DNA of 52,383 nucleotides from Candidatus Binatia bacterium (GTDB lineage Bacteria > Desulfobacterota > Binatia > UBA1149 > JAJCZL01). The notes under the pieces were generated by a model. The model was given only the letters and a program-made list of their open reading frames with translations. It did not search any database and had not been told where the DNA came from. The position numbers and the translations under genes are program-made. The stretch is taken from NCBI GenBank assembly GCA_028278325.1, contig JANQEO010000403.1:1-52383 (forward strand), written 5' to 3'. Positions 1 to 8,034 of the stretch are shown piece after piece; position 1 is the first letter of the stretch, and each line of letters starts with the position of its first letter.

Positions 1-258
1 CGGTGTGCAGTAGATGGGTCCGGTGAACCCGTCGCGAACCAGGACGGGCAGATAGCCGCTGTGATCGATGTGAGCATGGGTCAGCACTACGGCATCGAGA
101 GATTTCGGTTCGATGCCCAGGGGCTCCCAGTTGCGCAGACGCAGAACCTTGAGGCCCTGGAAGAGTCCGCAGTCCACGAGGATCCGCGTTGATCCTTCGG
201 TTACGAGGTATTTCGACCCGGTAACAGTTCCCGTGCCGCCGAGAAAGGTAATGTCCAT
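1..258 (-). CDS. MBL-fold (beta-CASP RNase-like) metallo-hydrolase, 5' part only
   Basis: The first 86 codons of a gene that runs off the left edge. The ATG is at 258-256 on the minus strand. The N-terminus has the GGTGTVTGS strand-loop seen at the start of beta-CASP metallo-beta-lactamase proteins, and residues 61-66 read HAHIDH, the HxHxDH zinc-binding signature. Family members are RNA-processing exo/endonucleases (archaeal/bacterial CPSF-like, YSH1-like) with two zinc ions. The beta-CASP domain and C-terminus lie outside the window, so nuclease function is inferred from the N-terminal motifs only. It is divergent from the P450 gene, with a long hairpin between them. Confidence 0.85.
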   Translation of the reverse strand, partial: MDITFLGGTGTVTGSKYLVTEGSTRILVDCGLFQGLKVLRLRNWEPLGIEPKSLDAVVLTHAHIDHSGYLPVLVRDGFTGPIYCTP

Positions 259-261
259 CGT

Positions 262-307
262 GATCAGTGTAGCGGCCGACCGCGAGGGTCGCCACGCTAG
301 CCTGATC
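262..307. repeat. Long interrupted hairpin between divergent genes
   Basis: Three nested inverted-repeat pairs are symmetric about 284: GATCAG (262-267) with CTGATC (302-307), TAGCG (270-274) with CGCTA (295-299), and CGACC (277-281) with GGTCG (287-291), with a 5-nt loop. The internal loops are 2-3 nt on each side. It lies directly upstream of the metallo-hydrolase start and 24 nt before the P450 start. It could be a shared operator, a structured 5' UTR or a cruciform. No regulator is identified. Confidence 0.6.
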
Positions 308-330
308 GATCTTGCATCGCAGGGAACCGG

Positions 331-1638
331 GTGAGACACTCGCGCTGCCGCCAGCAACATCGCGGTTCGATAGTGAGCTTACCCACCACCACGAGTTTTG
401 ACGGCCCGGGCGGCATCTTCGTCGATCCTGCGGCATACACCAACCTCCGAGCCTGGCACGAGAAAGCCGATAGGCTGCGCTCCGAGGACCCGATTCACAG
501 GATCGAGATCGACGGTTACATCCCGTTCTACGCGCTCACGCGCCACGCCGATGTCTTCGAGATCGAGCGGCAGCCCGAGAAGTTCCTCAACACTCTGCAG
601 TCCGTGTTGTTCCGAACGGCCTTCTACGACCAGCAGATGGCGACAGGGCTCATCATCAAGTCGCTGGTGCACATGGACGGGCACGAGCACCACGAATACC
701 GGAAGCTCACCAACGATTGGTTCAAACCCGCGAACCTACGCAAGGTCATCGAGCAGCGTGTGAACCAGTTGGCGCGCGAGTTCGTCGACCGCATGATGGA
801 GCGAGGCCCCGAGTGTGATTTCGCACGTGAGATAGGTCTGATGTTCCCGCTGCACGTCATAATGTCGATTCTGGGTGTCCCCGAGCCCGACGAGCCCATG
901 ATGCTACGCCTGACCCAGGAGCTGTTCGCGAGTGAAGATCCTGAATTCGGCGAGGGCGACGGCCTCGAGGTGATCATCAACGCCAGCCGGACCTTCTTCG
1001 AGTACTTCAACAATCTGACCGATGATCGAAGGAAGAGCCCGGCCGAAGACATCGCTACGGTTTTGTCCAATGCTACGATCGACGGGGCTCCGATCGGGGA
1101 GATAGAACGGCTCGGCTACTACATGATCGTTGCCACCGCCGGCCACGACACGACTTCCAACTCGATCAACGGCGGGCTGGAAGCGCTGATCCGCCATCCC
1201 GAGCAGCTAAAGGCCCTGCAGAAGGATCCGAACCGGATACCCGGAGCAGTCGACGAAATCATCCGCTGGGCAACGCCGGTGAGGCATTTCCTTCGCCACG
1301 CAACCGGGGACTACGAGCTAGGCGGAGTAACGATCCGGGAAGGCGAGGCGGTGTTGCTTTCCTATCTCTCTGCCAACCGCGACGAACGTGTATTCAAGGA
1401 CCCGCATGCTTTCGACATAGACCGCGAGAACGCCGCTGAGCATCTAGCATTCGGGACGGGCATTCACTTCTGCTTGGGAGCCCACCTGGCACGTCTGGAG
1501 CTACGCGCGTTCTTCCGTGAGCTGCTTTCCAGGCTCGACTCGATCGAGCTTGCGGGTGAGCCCGTGCACTGCGTCTCTCACTTCGTGGGGGGCATCAAGA
1601 ATCTGCCGGTGAGTTATTCGTTGCGGCCGGCCGAGTGA
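331..1638 (+). CDS. Cytochrome P450
   Basis: Soluble bacterial class I type P450 of 435 aa, a haem-thiolate monooxygenase needing separate redox partners (none in the window). The I-helix oxygen-activation motif AGHDTT is at 270-275, the K-helix ExxR at 309-312 (EIIR), and the haem loop [12 protein letters not shown] has its Cys ligand at 381. No signal or membrane anchor is seen. The GTG at 331 has an AGGGA about 8 nt upstream. A GTG at 373 is a shorter alternative that gives a more typical N-terminus but has no ribosome-binding site. The substrate is unknown. The surrounding WS/DGAT and enoyl-CoA hydratase genes make a lipid or terpenoid substrate reasonable, but that is inference. Confidence 0.93.
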   Translation: MRHSRCRQQHRGSIVSLPTTTSFDGPGGIFVDPAAYTNLRAWHEKADRLRSEDPIHRIEIDGYIPFYALTRHADVFEIERQPEKFLNTLQSVLFRTAFYDQQMATGLIIKSLVHMDGHEHHEYRKLTNDWFKPANLRKVIEQRVNQLAREFVDRMMERGPECDFAREIGLMFPLHVIMSILGVPEPDEPMMLRLTQELFASEDPEFGEGDGLEVIINASRTFFEYFNNLTDDRRKSPAEDIATVLSNATIDGAPIGEIERLGYYMIVATAGHDTTSNSINGGLEALIRHPEQLKALQKDPNRIPGAVDEIIRWATPVRHFLRHATGDYELGGVTIREGEAVLLSYLSANRDERVFKDPHAFDIDRENAAEHLAFGTGIHFCLGAHLARLELRAFFRELLSRLDSIELAGEPVHCVSHFVGGIKNLPVSYSLRPAE

Positions 1639-1651
1639 CGCGTATGCCGGA

Positions 1652-3034
1652 TCAGTTTCCGAGAGCCGCGGCCGCCAGTCCGTCGAAAGAGCCCTCGATA
1701 TAAGAAGCGAGGATACTGATGTCGGGAATCGACTCTCGGCTGGCTACCATGCCGAAGTCGAGGCGGTTGGCCTGCCGCAATAGCGTGACGTTCAGGGCGC
1801 ACCCCGGCATCAGGGTAGACATGGGGTAGGCCGCTCTCAGTTTGGCACCGCGGAGGAAGAGCTGGTGCTCGGAGCCGGGAACGTTGGAGACCAATACGTT
1901 GCCGACGGGCCGCGGTCCGACGCCGAGAGGTAGGCGACCGACAAGCTCGGCCAAGCCGATGATCAGCATCGAATGATCGGCCAGGGCGACGGGAGAATAC
2001 TCCCGAGCCTCCTCCTTCGCCTTCGCGCTCGCGCGATGGACTTGCGAAAGGCGCGCTAGAGGCGACGCATGCTCGGATCCCATCTCGATGTAGAGAAGGC
2101 AGGCCTGGGTGTTGGCGTCGGTGTCACCGTCTTGGCGCAGCGACATTGGAACCATCGCGACTAGCCGATCACCGTGCTCGGTGCCGTGCTCACGAAGATA
2201 GTGATGCAAAGCATCGTCTATCACGCTCAGCACCACCTCGTTGAGCGTAGCGTTACAATGGTGTGCTACATCCTGGACGCGGTCCACGGGAAGGCTGGCT
2301 ACGCCGATGGACCGGGATCGGTGGACGGCGTTGTTGAGGGCCGTGCGTGGGGCGGAGAAAGGCAGGTAGTGGCGGCCGTGCACCAGGCCCGTGAGCTCCA
2401 ACGTTCGTTGGATTGCGGCCATCGACAGCTGGCTGCCTGCGGTGAAATGGTCACGCAGAGCGGCGGTGGCCTTGGTGAGCTGCGCCAAGCGGCCCTCGGA
2501 GTGATGGCGAGAACGCTTGTGCTTTCTTTCAGGTTCGTCCCAGGGGGCGCGGACGCTACGGTCGGTCGCGTCGTGGTGGAGGCTCGCCTGCATGCGCAAG
2601 ACTCCGCTGATGCCGTCGACACAGGCGTGATGAATCTTGGCGTAGACGGCGAAGCCGCCTCCCTCCAAACCTTCGATGATGTGGAACTCCCACAGCGGCA
2701 TGTCGCGATCCAACAGCGGCTCGTGGGCCCGTGCTACATGGTCCAGCAGGGCATGATCGTCGGCGGGATAGGGCAGGATGACGTGGCGGATGTGATACTC
2801 CATGTCGCAGTCCTGCACGGTCTCCCAGGTCGGCATGCTGAGGGTGTGGAATTGGGCGCGTCGGTTGAAGGGCGCGGCAACCTCCATCGCGCGAAAGCGT
2901 TCGACTATGTCGCGTACGAAGCCCGGATCGTTTTCTTCGGGCGGGTCGAAGACCAGCAGGGCGCCGACGTGCTTGGGGTTCTCGGCGGTCTCCAAGAACA
3001 AGAAGATCGCGTCTAGTAGAGCAAGCGTTTCCAT
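1652..3034 (-). CDS. WS/DGAT/MGAT family O-acyltransferase
   Basis: 460 aa, the usual length for bacterial wax ester synthase/diacylglycerol acyltransferases, which esterify fatty alcohols or diacylglycerol with acyl-CoA to make storage wax esters or triacylglycerol. The N-terminus METLALLDAIFLFLE followed by PKHVGALLVF is characteristic, and the catalytic HHxxxDG motif appears as HHACVDG. The open frame continues upstream to 3232, but the family N-terminus fixes the start at ATG 3034; the extra upstream codons would be unrelated leader. It is convergent with the P450 (14 nt apart) and divergent from the enoyl-CoA hydratase. Substrate preference cannot be read from sequence. Confidence 0.92.
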   Translation of the reverse strand: METLALLDAIFLFLETAENPKHVGALLVFDPPEENDPGFVRDIVERFRAMEVAAPFNRRAQFHTLSMPTWETVQDCDMEYHIRHVILPYPADDHALLDHVARAHEPLLDRDMPLWEFHIIEGLEGGGFAVYAKIHHACVDGISGVLRMQASLHHDATDRSVRAPWDEPERKHKRSRHHSEGRLAQLTKATAALRDHFTAGSQLSMAAIQRTLELTGLVHGRHYLPFSAPRTALNNAVHRSRSIGVASLPVDRVQDVAHHCNATLNEVVLSVIDDALHHYLREHGTEHGDRLVAMVPMSLRQDGDTDANTQACLLYIEMGSEHASPLARLSQVHRASAKAKEEAREYSPVALADHSMLIIGLAELVGRLPLGVGPRPVGNVLVSNVPGSEHQLFLRGAKLRAAYPMSTLMPGCALNVTLLRQANRLDFGMVASRESIPDISILASYIEGSFDGLAAAALGN

Positions 3035-3231
3035 GCGCAACTTCAGACCACGTATGTCGTCCAGCCGGTTCTCGCAAGCCTGGATCCCAAAGGCCGCCCT
3101 CGCCACGCACCGGTTCCTGGACTCTGTCCTCAGGTCCGCATAGCAACACATCAAATCTCGATAGTTGCGGTGGTTGCCCGGCGGCGGCATGCCGGCGCGT
3201 GAGAAACCCGAAACCGAAGGAGACACAGCCA

Positions 3232-4044
3232 ATGGCTTACGAAACTATTCTGTACGACCACGAAGACCACATCGTCACAATAACGCTCAACCGGCCGGAG
3301 CGTCGTAACTGCATCAGCCAGAAGATGAACGAGGAGTTGCAGGACGCCTTCAAACGTTTCCGCGATGACAAGGACGCGTTGGTTGGGATCATTACCGGAG
3401 CCGGCGATAAAGCGTTTTGCGCCGGCTGGGATCTCGAAGACGCAGCGGCGCTGACCGAGATGATGGACTACGAAGATTTCCGCCAGGCTTACTACAATGC
3501 CGACGGGTTTTGCGGCTACACGAAGCGCGCCGACATATTCAAGCCGATCATCGCTGCCGTCAACGGCTACGCGGTCGCCGCCGGGATGGAAACTGCAATG
3601 TTGGCCGACATGCGTATCTGCGCCGAGAACGCCGTCTTCGGCGCCCTCGAGCGCCGTTGGAACATCGTTTCGGGGGACGGTCTTGCGGTGCGCCTGCCAC
3701 TCATCGTCGGCCTCGGCCATGCAATGGAACTTCTCATCACCGGGCGTCCCATCGATGCGCAGGATGCCTACCGCATGGGGCTTGCCAACGAGGTAGTCCC
3801 CGAGGGCAAGGCCTACGAGCGCGCTTTGGAGTTGGCGCGGTCGATAGCCAAACTTCCTCAGGGGGCCCTGAGAGCCGACAAGGAAACCGTGGTCAGGGGC
3901 ATCGGCCGCACTCTGGAGGAAAGGCTGCGCATCGAAACCGACATGATGATGTCGATGTGGATGCGTAAGGATAAGCATAGCGCCGGAGCGCAAGCTTTCC
4001 TCGACAAGGACTTCGAGCCCGACTGGCCCAACCACGGGCTATGA
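3232..4044 (+). CDS. Enoyl-CoA hydratase/isomerase (crotonase) family protein
   Basis: 270-aa crotonase-fold enzyme that hydrates trans-2-enoyl-CoA or isomerises related CoA esters. The start is at ATG 3232, with GAAGGAGA about 9 nt upstream; an upstream in-frame GTG at 3199 has no such site. Oxyanion-hole segments are AFCAGWDL (61-68) and NGYAVAAGME (111-120). Both catalytic glutamates of classic hydratases are present at the correct 20-residue spacing, E120 and E140, in contrast to the other crotonase at 24261. It is monocistronic in appearance, followed by a hairpin terminator, and divergent from the WS/DGAT gene. The exact substrate is unknown. Confidence 0.9.
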   Translation: MAYETILYDHEDHIVTITLNRPERRNCISQKMNEELQDAFKRFRDDKDALVGIITGAGDKAFCAGWDLEDAAALTEMMDYEDFRQAYYNADGFCGYTKRADIFKPIIAAVNGYAVAAGMETAMLADMRICAENAVFGALERRWNIVSGDGLAVRLPLIVGLGHAMELLITGRPIDAQDAYRMGLANEVVPEGKAYERALELARSIAKLPQGALRADKETVVRGIGRTLEERLRIETDMMMSMWMRKDKHSAGAQAFLDKDFEPDWPNHGL

Positions 4045-4048
4045 TCAT

Positions 4049-4080
4049 TGCCGGCCGACAATGAGCGTCGTCGGCCGGCA
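4049..4080. terminator. Bidirectional terminator-like hairpin
   Basis: A perfect 11-bp inverted repeat (TGCCGGCCGAC ... GTCGGCCGGCA) with a 10-nt loop, just after the enoyl-CoA hydratase stop and before the convergent desaturase stop. It has no strong U-tract, so efficiency as an intrinsic terminator is uncertain. Confidence 0.6.
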
Positions 4081-4138
4081 GGATGTAGCAATGACGGCGT
4101 GAACGCATGACGCGTCTCAGCGCCTGAATGCTGTCGGC

Positions 4139-5026
4139 TCAGAGTCCGTCGTTTCTCAACCCCTGCTGCTCGAGCAGATCGCGCATCTCGCGGAAGGCGG
4201 GTCCGGTCTTGAACAGTGGAATGGCCGGGTAGAGGTGGTGGATGACGTGATACTCCATTCCCATTGACGCGATGGTGCCGATCGGCGAGCGCCAGGCACG
4301 GGTGTCACTGTAGCGGCCCTGCTCTTCCATAGGGTAGTGAGGAGCCCAGCTCAGGAACAGTTGTATGTAGCTTGAGGCGATCTGGCGGGGGAGCCACCAG
4401 ATGAAGAAGGCCTCGAGCGCGTAGCCCGACCAGGCCATCACGGTAAGTACGGCGTAGTAGGAGATCGTCAGGATCGCCGCCTCGGTCAGAGCCCGGTGGA
4501 TCTTGGGGTCATCGCTGGTCTTGCCTAGCGTCTTGTAGGCGCTTTGCGCTCCCGGCTGGCGGCCTTGGATTCCCGCCCACACCGCCTTCCACCAAGTATC
4601 ACCTTTGTTGAAGTGGTCCGGATCGAGTTCGGGGTCGTTGGCGTGGGCATGGTGCATGCGGTGGGTGATCCAAGCGATCTTGTAGGGCAGGACCAGTGGA
4701 ATGACCGATACGTGTCCTACCAGGTCGTTGAGCCAGCGTAGATTCTTGCCGCCCGCCGCGATGATCGAGTGTTGGGCTTCGTGCGACGGCAGGTAGCTGA
4801 CCGTGATGCATATCGTCGATACGATGAAGGCCGCCCATAGCGGCAAGATGCCGGTCAAGGCCAGCGGCCACAACGACAGCCACAGGCAGAAGTTGCCGAG
4901 CCCCCATATGACCATCTCCCAGGGCACCGTTCCCATGTACTTGCGTGCGATCACCGCTTCCTGGCGTTGAAGCGCGGTATCGATGCTCTGACTGTTGTCG
5001 ATTGCCAAGGCTGCCGAGGAGTTCAT
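4139..5026 (-). CDS. Membrane fatty acid desaturase / hydroxylase family protein
   Basis: 295-aa integral membrane non-haem diiron enzyme. Three histidine clusters are visible: HEAQH (82-86), HRMHH (122-126) and HVIHH (260-264). Hydrophobic spans lie around 38-78, 101-120, 182-212 and 215-230. This is the FA_desaturase superfamily layout, which includes acyl-lipid desaturases and carotenoid hydroxylases/ketolases. Start ATG 5026 has GGGAGGTG just upstream and overlaps the stop of the 66-aa gene as ATGA. It is the last gene of the TetR - small membrane protein - desaturase operon. Substrate is unknown; carotenoid genes 5 kb away make a carotenoid substrate possible. Confidence 0.88.
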   Translation of the reverse strand: MNSSAALAIDNSQSIDTALQRQEAVIARKYMGTVPWEMVIWGLGNFCLWLSLWPLALTGILPLWAAFIVSTICITVSYLPSHEAQHSIIAAGGKNLRWLNDLVGHVSVIPLVLPYKIAWITHRMHHAHANDPELDPDHFNKGDTWWKAVWAGIQGRQPGAQSAYKTLGKTSDDPKIHRALTEAAILTISYYAVLTVMAWSGYALEAFFIWWLPRQIASSYIQLFLSWAPHYPMEEQGRYSDTRAWRSPIGTIASMGMEYHVIHHLYPAIPLFKTGPAFREMRDLLEQQGLRNDGL

Positions 5027-5223
5027 ATCCACCTCCCGCGAAGCTTGGCGACCGTTCCCAGTACGATGCCAACGACCAAACCGGTTTGTATGGCGGTAAA
5101 GCCGAGGGGCGGTGCGGTGGCCGTGGCCTCCAGAGTCTGGGCGACAAGGGGTGCAACGAACCCGATGCCGAAGAACACCGGGCCCCAAGCGAATGCTTTT
5201 CTCAACATTTGTCTTACGTTCAT
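5023..5223 (-). CDS. Small membrane protein, unknown function
   Basis: 66-aa protein with two predicted transmembrane stretches, roughly residues 11-29 and 40-58, and a positively charged C-terminal tail (KLRGRW). Its start codon overlaps the TetR stop and its stop overlaps the desaturase start, each as ATGA, so translation of all three should be coupled. No family is recognised. Being locked between a repressor and a membrane-bound desaturase suggests an accessory or anchoring role, which is inference. The tight overlaps on both sides argue that it is a real gene and not a chance frame. Confidence 0.75.
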   Translation of the reverse strand: MNVRQMLRKAFAWGPVFFGIGFVAPLVAQTLEATATAPPLGFTAIQTGLVVGIVLGTVAKLRGRWI

Positions 5224-5876
5224 GAGGCTTTCCTCGCTCGTTTGGTTTTCGGCTGCTTGCGAGCCGCGTTGGCGGTACGCGCCGTCGCGCGGCTGCGGTG
5301 AACCGTAAGATCGAGAACCGAATCGGCTAAAGCGTCGAGGTCGCCGTCAGTGAACAGCGAGCGCCAGCCGCTATCCGACAAGAACGCGGCTGTACCCATG
5401 GCGGCAGCGCAACTGAAAGCGACGAGAGCGTCCAGATCGGCGTCGGGATGCCAGCCCGCCTTCCTTGCGGCCTCGGCACCTTCACGAAGCTTTGCGAACC
5501 ACGCGCGCTTGGCATCGGCCAGCTCATCGCTGCCGTGGGCGAGGACCTCCGGGTGATTGATGGCACGGAAGTACGACGGATTCTCTGTGGCGAACTTCAC
5601 GTATGAGCGCCCGAAAGCCCGATAGCGAGCGATCGGATCGTCACCGGCCTTTCGCCCTCCCTCGTCCATTGCCTCGATGCTGCGTCGCATGCCTTCACGG
5701 GCAAGCTCGACCAACAGCGCGCTGCGATCTTCGAAGTGTCGCCGGGGAGCAGCATGCGAAACTCCCAAGTCGCGCGCCAGCGCTCTCAGGCTGAGTGCTT
5801 CAACGCCCTCGTTAGCGATGACCTCTGCAGCTCTCTCGAGCAGCGCTTCTCTCAGATTTCCGTGGTGATAGGGCAT
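5220..5876 (-). CDS. TetR/AcrR family transcriptional regulator
   Basis: 218-aa regulator with the typical N-terminus MPYHHGNLREALLERA and a helix-turn-helix around residues 25-45 (LSLRALARDLGVSHAAPRRHF). The C-terminus is unusually basic (KQPKTKRARKAS). The frame extends to 5933, but the predicted promoter -10 lies at 5904-5909, so ATG 5876 is the likely start. It is the first gene of an operon with the 66-aa membrane protein and the desaturase, so it probably represses the desaturase and itself. The C-terminal domain binds an unknown ligand, perhaps an acyl-CoA or fatty acid. Confidence 0.9.
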   Translation of the reverse strand: MPYHHGNLREALLERAAEVIANEGVEALSLRALARDLGVSHAAPRRHFEDRSALLVELAREGMRRSIEAMDEGGRKAGDDPIARYRAFGRSYVKFATENPSYFRAINHPEVLAHGSDELADAKRAWFAKLREGAEAARKAGWHPDADLDALVAFSCAAAMGTAAFLSDSGWRSLFTDGDLDALADSVLDLTVHRSRATARTANAARKQPKTKRARKAS

Positions 5877-5889
5877 GGTGGGCTCGACG

Positions 5890-5933
5890 ATGTTGTCGGT
5901 GGCAACATACAGCGCGGGCCACGATGTTGTCAA
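5890..5933 (-). promoter_or_regulatory. Promoter and palindromic operator of the TetR-desaturase operon
   Basis: On the minus strand, TTGACA (5933-5928) and TATGTT (5909-5904) are 18 nt apart. The -10 overlaps a perfect inverted repeat ATGTTG-N7-CAACAT (5890-5908). The 11-mer ACGATGTTGTC also occurs twice as a direct repeat (5887-5897 and 5921-5931), covering the -35 and the leader. This arrangement suits autorepression by the adjacent TetR protein. Confidence 0.6.
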
Positions 5934-6009
5934 TGCCTACATTATCGAATCACGCAGATTTTTCCGGTGGGACAGCAAAAGCTCAGTAGAAATAGGGACT
6001 TAGGCCCCC

Positions 6010-7209
6010 CTAGGCGACCAGCTTTTCGATCAGTTCCTCGGCCTGAGCCTGGTCCATGTAGCGGGGTGCCGGGTAGGTGGCCCAGGCCTCAGCCAGAGCT
6101 CGCTCGGCGATGGACGGAATGTCTCGGCGTTGCAGGTCATCGAGGGTCGGCGGTATGCCGACGCTCTCTTTCAACTCGCGCACGGCATCGATGAAACGGC
6201 GCGCCTTGTCGCGCTCACCGTTGCCTTCGAGGCCGATCACATCTGCGAGTTCGGCAAGGCGTTTTCTCGACGCGTCGGCGGAGAATTCCAGGATGTGCGG
6301 CAGTACGAGAGCGTTGGCCCAGCCGTGAGGTGTTCCGTAGGTTGCTCCGAGGGTATGGGCGATTGCATGAACGTAGGCTACGCCCGTACGCGAAAACGCC
6401 ATGCCCGCATAGAAGCTCGCAAGCGCCATCGCGCTTCGTGCCGAGACGTCGTTGCCGTCCTTGTAGGCCTTGGGAAGGTTCTCGAAGATCAGGCGCACGG
6501 CGGTGGTTGCGAAACGCTCGGTCTTGGCCGTGGAAGTAAGGGCCGTGTAGGACTCGACGGCGTGCGTAAGCGCGTCCATTCCGGTTGCGGCCGTTATGTG
6601 AGGCGGCAGGCCGGTCATGAGTGAGGCGTCGAGCGCAGCCATCGTCGGCATGAGCTTGGGGTCGATGAAGAAGTTCTTGGCATGCGTGATCGGTTCCGAG
6701 ACGACCGCTGCGATCGTCGCTTCGGAGCCGGTGCCCGCTGTAGTCGGTATGGCGTAGAGCGGCATGGGTTGTTTGCGGATGCGGAACCAGCCCCGCAGCT
6801 TGAGAAGCGGCCTGTTGTTGGTGGCCATGGCCGCCATGACCTTGGCTGCGTCCATGGGCGATCCGCCGCCGACGGCGATCAAAGCCTGGGCGTCGACTTC
6901 ACGAAGCTTACTCAACCCTTCTTCGACGTGTCGGAACGTGGGATCCGGTTCCACGCCGCTGTACACCGTGAATATGACGCCGGCGGATTCGAGATCGGCG
7001 GTGATACCCGCGACCAGACCCAGGTCGACCAGCGCTTGATCGGTAACGATCAAGGCCCGTTTGACACCCGCCTGGCCGATCGACTCGCAAAGGTTCTTTG
7101 CCGATCCCGGGCCGACCAAAGTTACGGGCGAACGGTCGGGCATCAAAGGCGAGAACAGCCGCAGCAGCGCGATGGCGATGTGATGAGTTAGCCTCTTGAG
7201 AATCTCCAC
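6010..7209 (-). CDS. Iron-containing alcohol dehydrogenase
   Basis: 399-aa group III (FucO/AdhB-type) NAD(P)-dependent dehydrogenase interconverting alcohols and aldehydes. The nucleotide-binding GGGSPMDAAK is at 114-123. Metal ligands align with the family pattern: D212, H216 (MDALTH), H281 (VHAIAH) and H295 (GTPHG). The N-terminus has a short hydrophobic/basic extension (MEILKRLTHHIAIALLRLF) before the canonical domain, possibly a membrane-associating helix. It lies upstream of the TetR-desaturase operon on the same strand, separated by 133 nt with its own promoter, so co-regulation is not certain. Substrate is unknown; fatty alcohol for wax ester turnover is one possibility. Confidence 0.9.
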   Translation of the reverse strand: MEILKRLTHHIAIALLRLFSPLMPDRSPVTLVGPGSAKNLCESIGQAGVKRALIVTDQALVDLGLVAGITADLESAGVIFTVYSGVEPDPTFRHVEEGLSKLREVDAQALIAVGGGSPMDAAKVMAAMATNNRPLLKLRGWFRIRKQPMPLYAIPTTAGTGSEATIAAVVSEPITHAKNFFIDPKLMPTMAALDASLMTGLPPHITAATGMDALTHAVESYTALTSTAKTERFATTAVRLIFENLPKAYKDGNDVSARSAMALASFYAGMAFSRTGVAYVHAIAHTLGATYGTPHGWANALVLPHILEFSADASRKRLAELADVIGLEGNGERDKARRFIDAVRELKESVGIPPTLDDLQRRDIPSIAERALAEAWATYPAPRYMDQAQAEELIEKLVA

Positions 7210-7257
7210 GGGGATCTCTTAGCGAGATTCACCGGCTCTTTCACATGGTCGGTGGGC

Positions 7258-7875
7258 TCAGGCCGAGTCGCGACCCGCCCAGACGGCCGCCTCTCCCCAA
7301 GAGTCGGCGAACACGAACGCATCCAGGGGATTGCGCGGCCGGGGGCTTAGGTCGCGCTCGCGAAACTCCTCAGGGGCCTCCTCGGCGGGCGCGGCGTATC
7401 CTATGGCCAGGGCGGTCAGCGGCTCGTAGCCCTCAGGCACCGAATAGACACGTCGCACTTCGTCGGGCTCGATCCCGGCCATCTGATGAACGGATAGCCC
7501 GTGGGCGCCGGCTTCCACGGTCAGGTTGGCACTGGCAAGACCGAGATCGTGGTAGGCAACCTTGTTGGGTTTGTCATTGCGGGAAAAGCGTAGCGAGGCG
7601 ACACCGATAGCCAGCACGGGTGCGGATTTGGCCCAGGTCTGGTTCGCCTCGACGAGGCAAGACAGCATTTTCGCGTATCCGTCGGTGTCTTCCTTGGTGG
7701 CGACAAGATAGCGCCAAGGCTGTTCGTTGAAGGAGGAGGCGGCCCAACGGGCGGCTTCGAACAAGGAACAGAGCACCGTCGTCTCCACCGGCCGCCCGCT
7801 GAACGCATAAGGGCTCCAGCGCGTGGACAAAAGATCATGGATCGGGTGGGCGGGATTCGCGTCTTTGGGGTGCAT
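7258..7875 (-). CDS. Nitroreductase family protein
   Basis: 205-aa FMN-dependent nitroreductase-like flavoprotein. The N-terminal block (LLSTRWSPYAFSGRPV, then ARWAASSFNEQPWRY) matches the family's FMN-binding RxSxRxF and SxxNxQPW-type regions. ATG 7875 is chosen because AAGGAG lies 8 nt upstream; the frame is open to 7941 without a good site. Family members reduce nitro groups, quinones or enones with NAD(P)H, and some are dehydrogenases for unrelated substrates. It is divergent from the lipocalin gene, with a palindrome in the shared upstream region. Confidence 0.88.
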   Translation of the reverse strand: MHPKDANPAHPIHDLLSTRWSPYAFSGRPVETTVLCSLFEAARWAASSFNEQPWRYLVATKEDTDGYAKMLSCLVEANQTWAKSAPVLAIGVASLRFSRNDKPNKVAYHDLGLASANLTVEAGAHGLSVHQMAGIEPDEVRRVYSVPEGYEPLTALAIGYAAPAEEAPEEFRERDLSPRPRNPLDAFVFADSWGEAAVWAGRDSA

Positions 7876-7900
7876 TGGGGGTCTCCTTGCGGCGATCGTT

Positions 7901-7922
7901 ATGTCAGGATAAAAACTGACAT
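7901..7922. promoter_or_regulatory. Palindromic operator-like site between nitroreductase and lipocalin genes
   Basis: Perfect inverted repeat ATGTCAG (7901-7907), 8-nt AT-rich spacer, CTGACAT (7916-7922). A further TGTCA half-site on the minus strand follows (TTGTCA at 7930-7925). It sits 26 nt upstream of the nitroreductase start and adjacent to the -35 of the lipocalin promoter. The cognate regulator is not obvious in the window. Confidence 0.5.
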
Positions 7923-7925
7923 AAG

Positions 7926-7954
7926 TTGACAAACATTGCAATAGGCAGTAAACG
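7926..7954 (+). promoter_or_regulatory. Promoter for the lipocalin-AarF operon
   Basis: TTGACA (7926-7931), 17-nt spacer, TAAACG (7949-7954). The leader of about 75 nt contains the 12-bp perfect palindrome CGGAGGCCTCCG at 7971-7982, and an AGGAGG ribosome-binding site lies 6 nt before the ATG at 8035. Confidence 0.5.
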
Positions 7955-8034
7955 ACGACACTGACGTACCCGGAGGCCTCCGAGCCGACGCCCTGGCAGG
8001 GCGCGAGCGAGGCCGAAGGTGTAGGAGGCCTTTT

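Noticed and set aside
2174..3016. 280-aa plus-strand frame opposite WS/DGAT
   Set aside because: It is antisense to a clear WS/DGAT gene and has a codon-mirror composition with no domain.
3035..3232. N-terminal extension of the WS/DGAT protein
   Set aside because: The open frame continues to 3232 but the family starts at METLALLDAIF; the extension has no recognisable sequence and would overlap the divergent gene's start.
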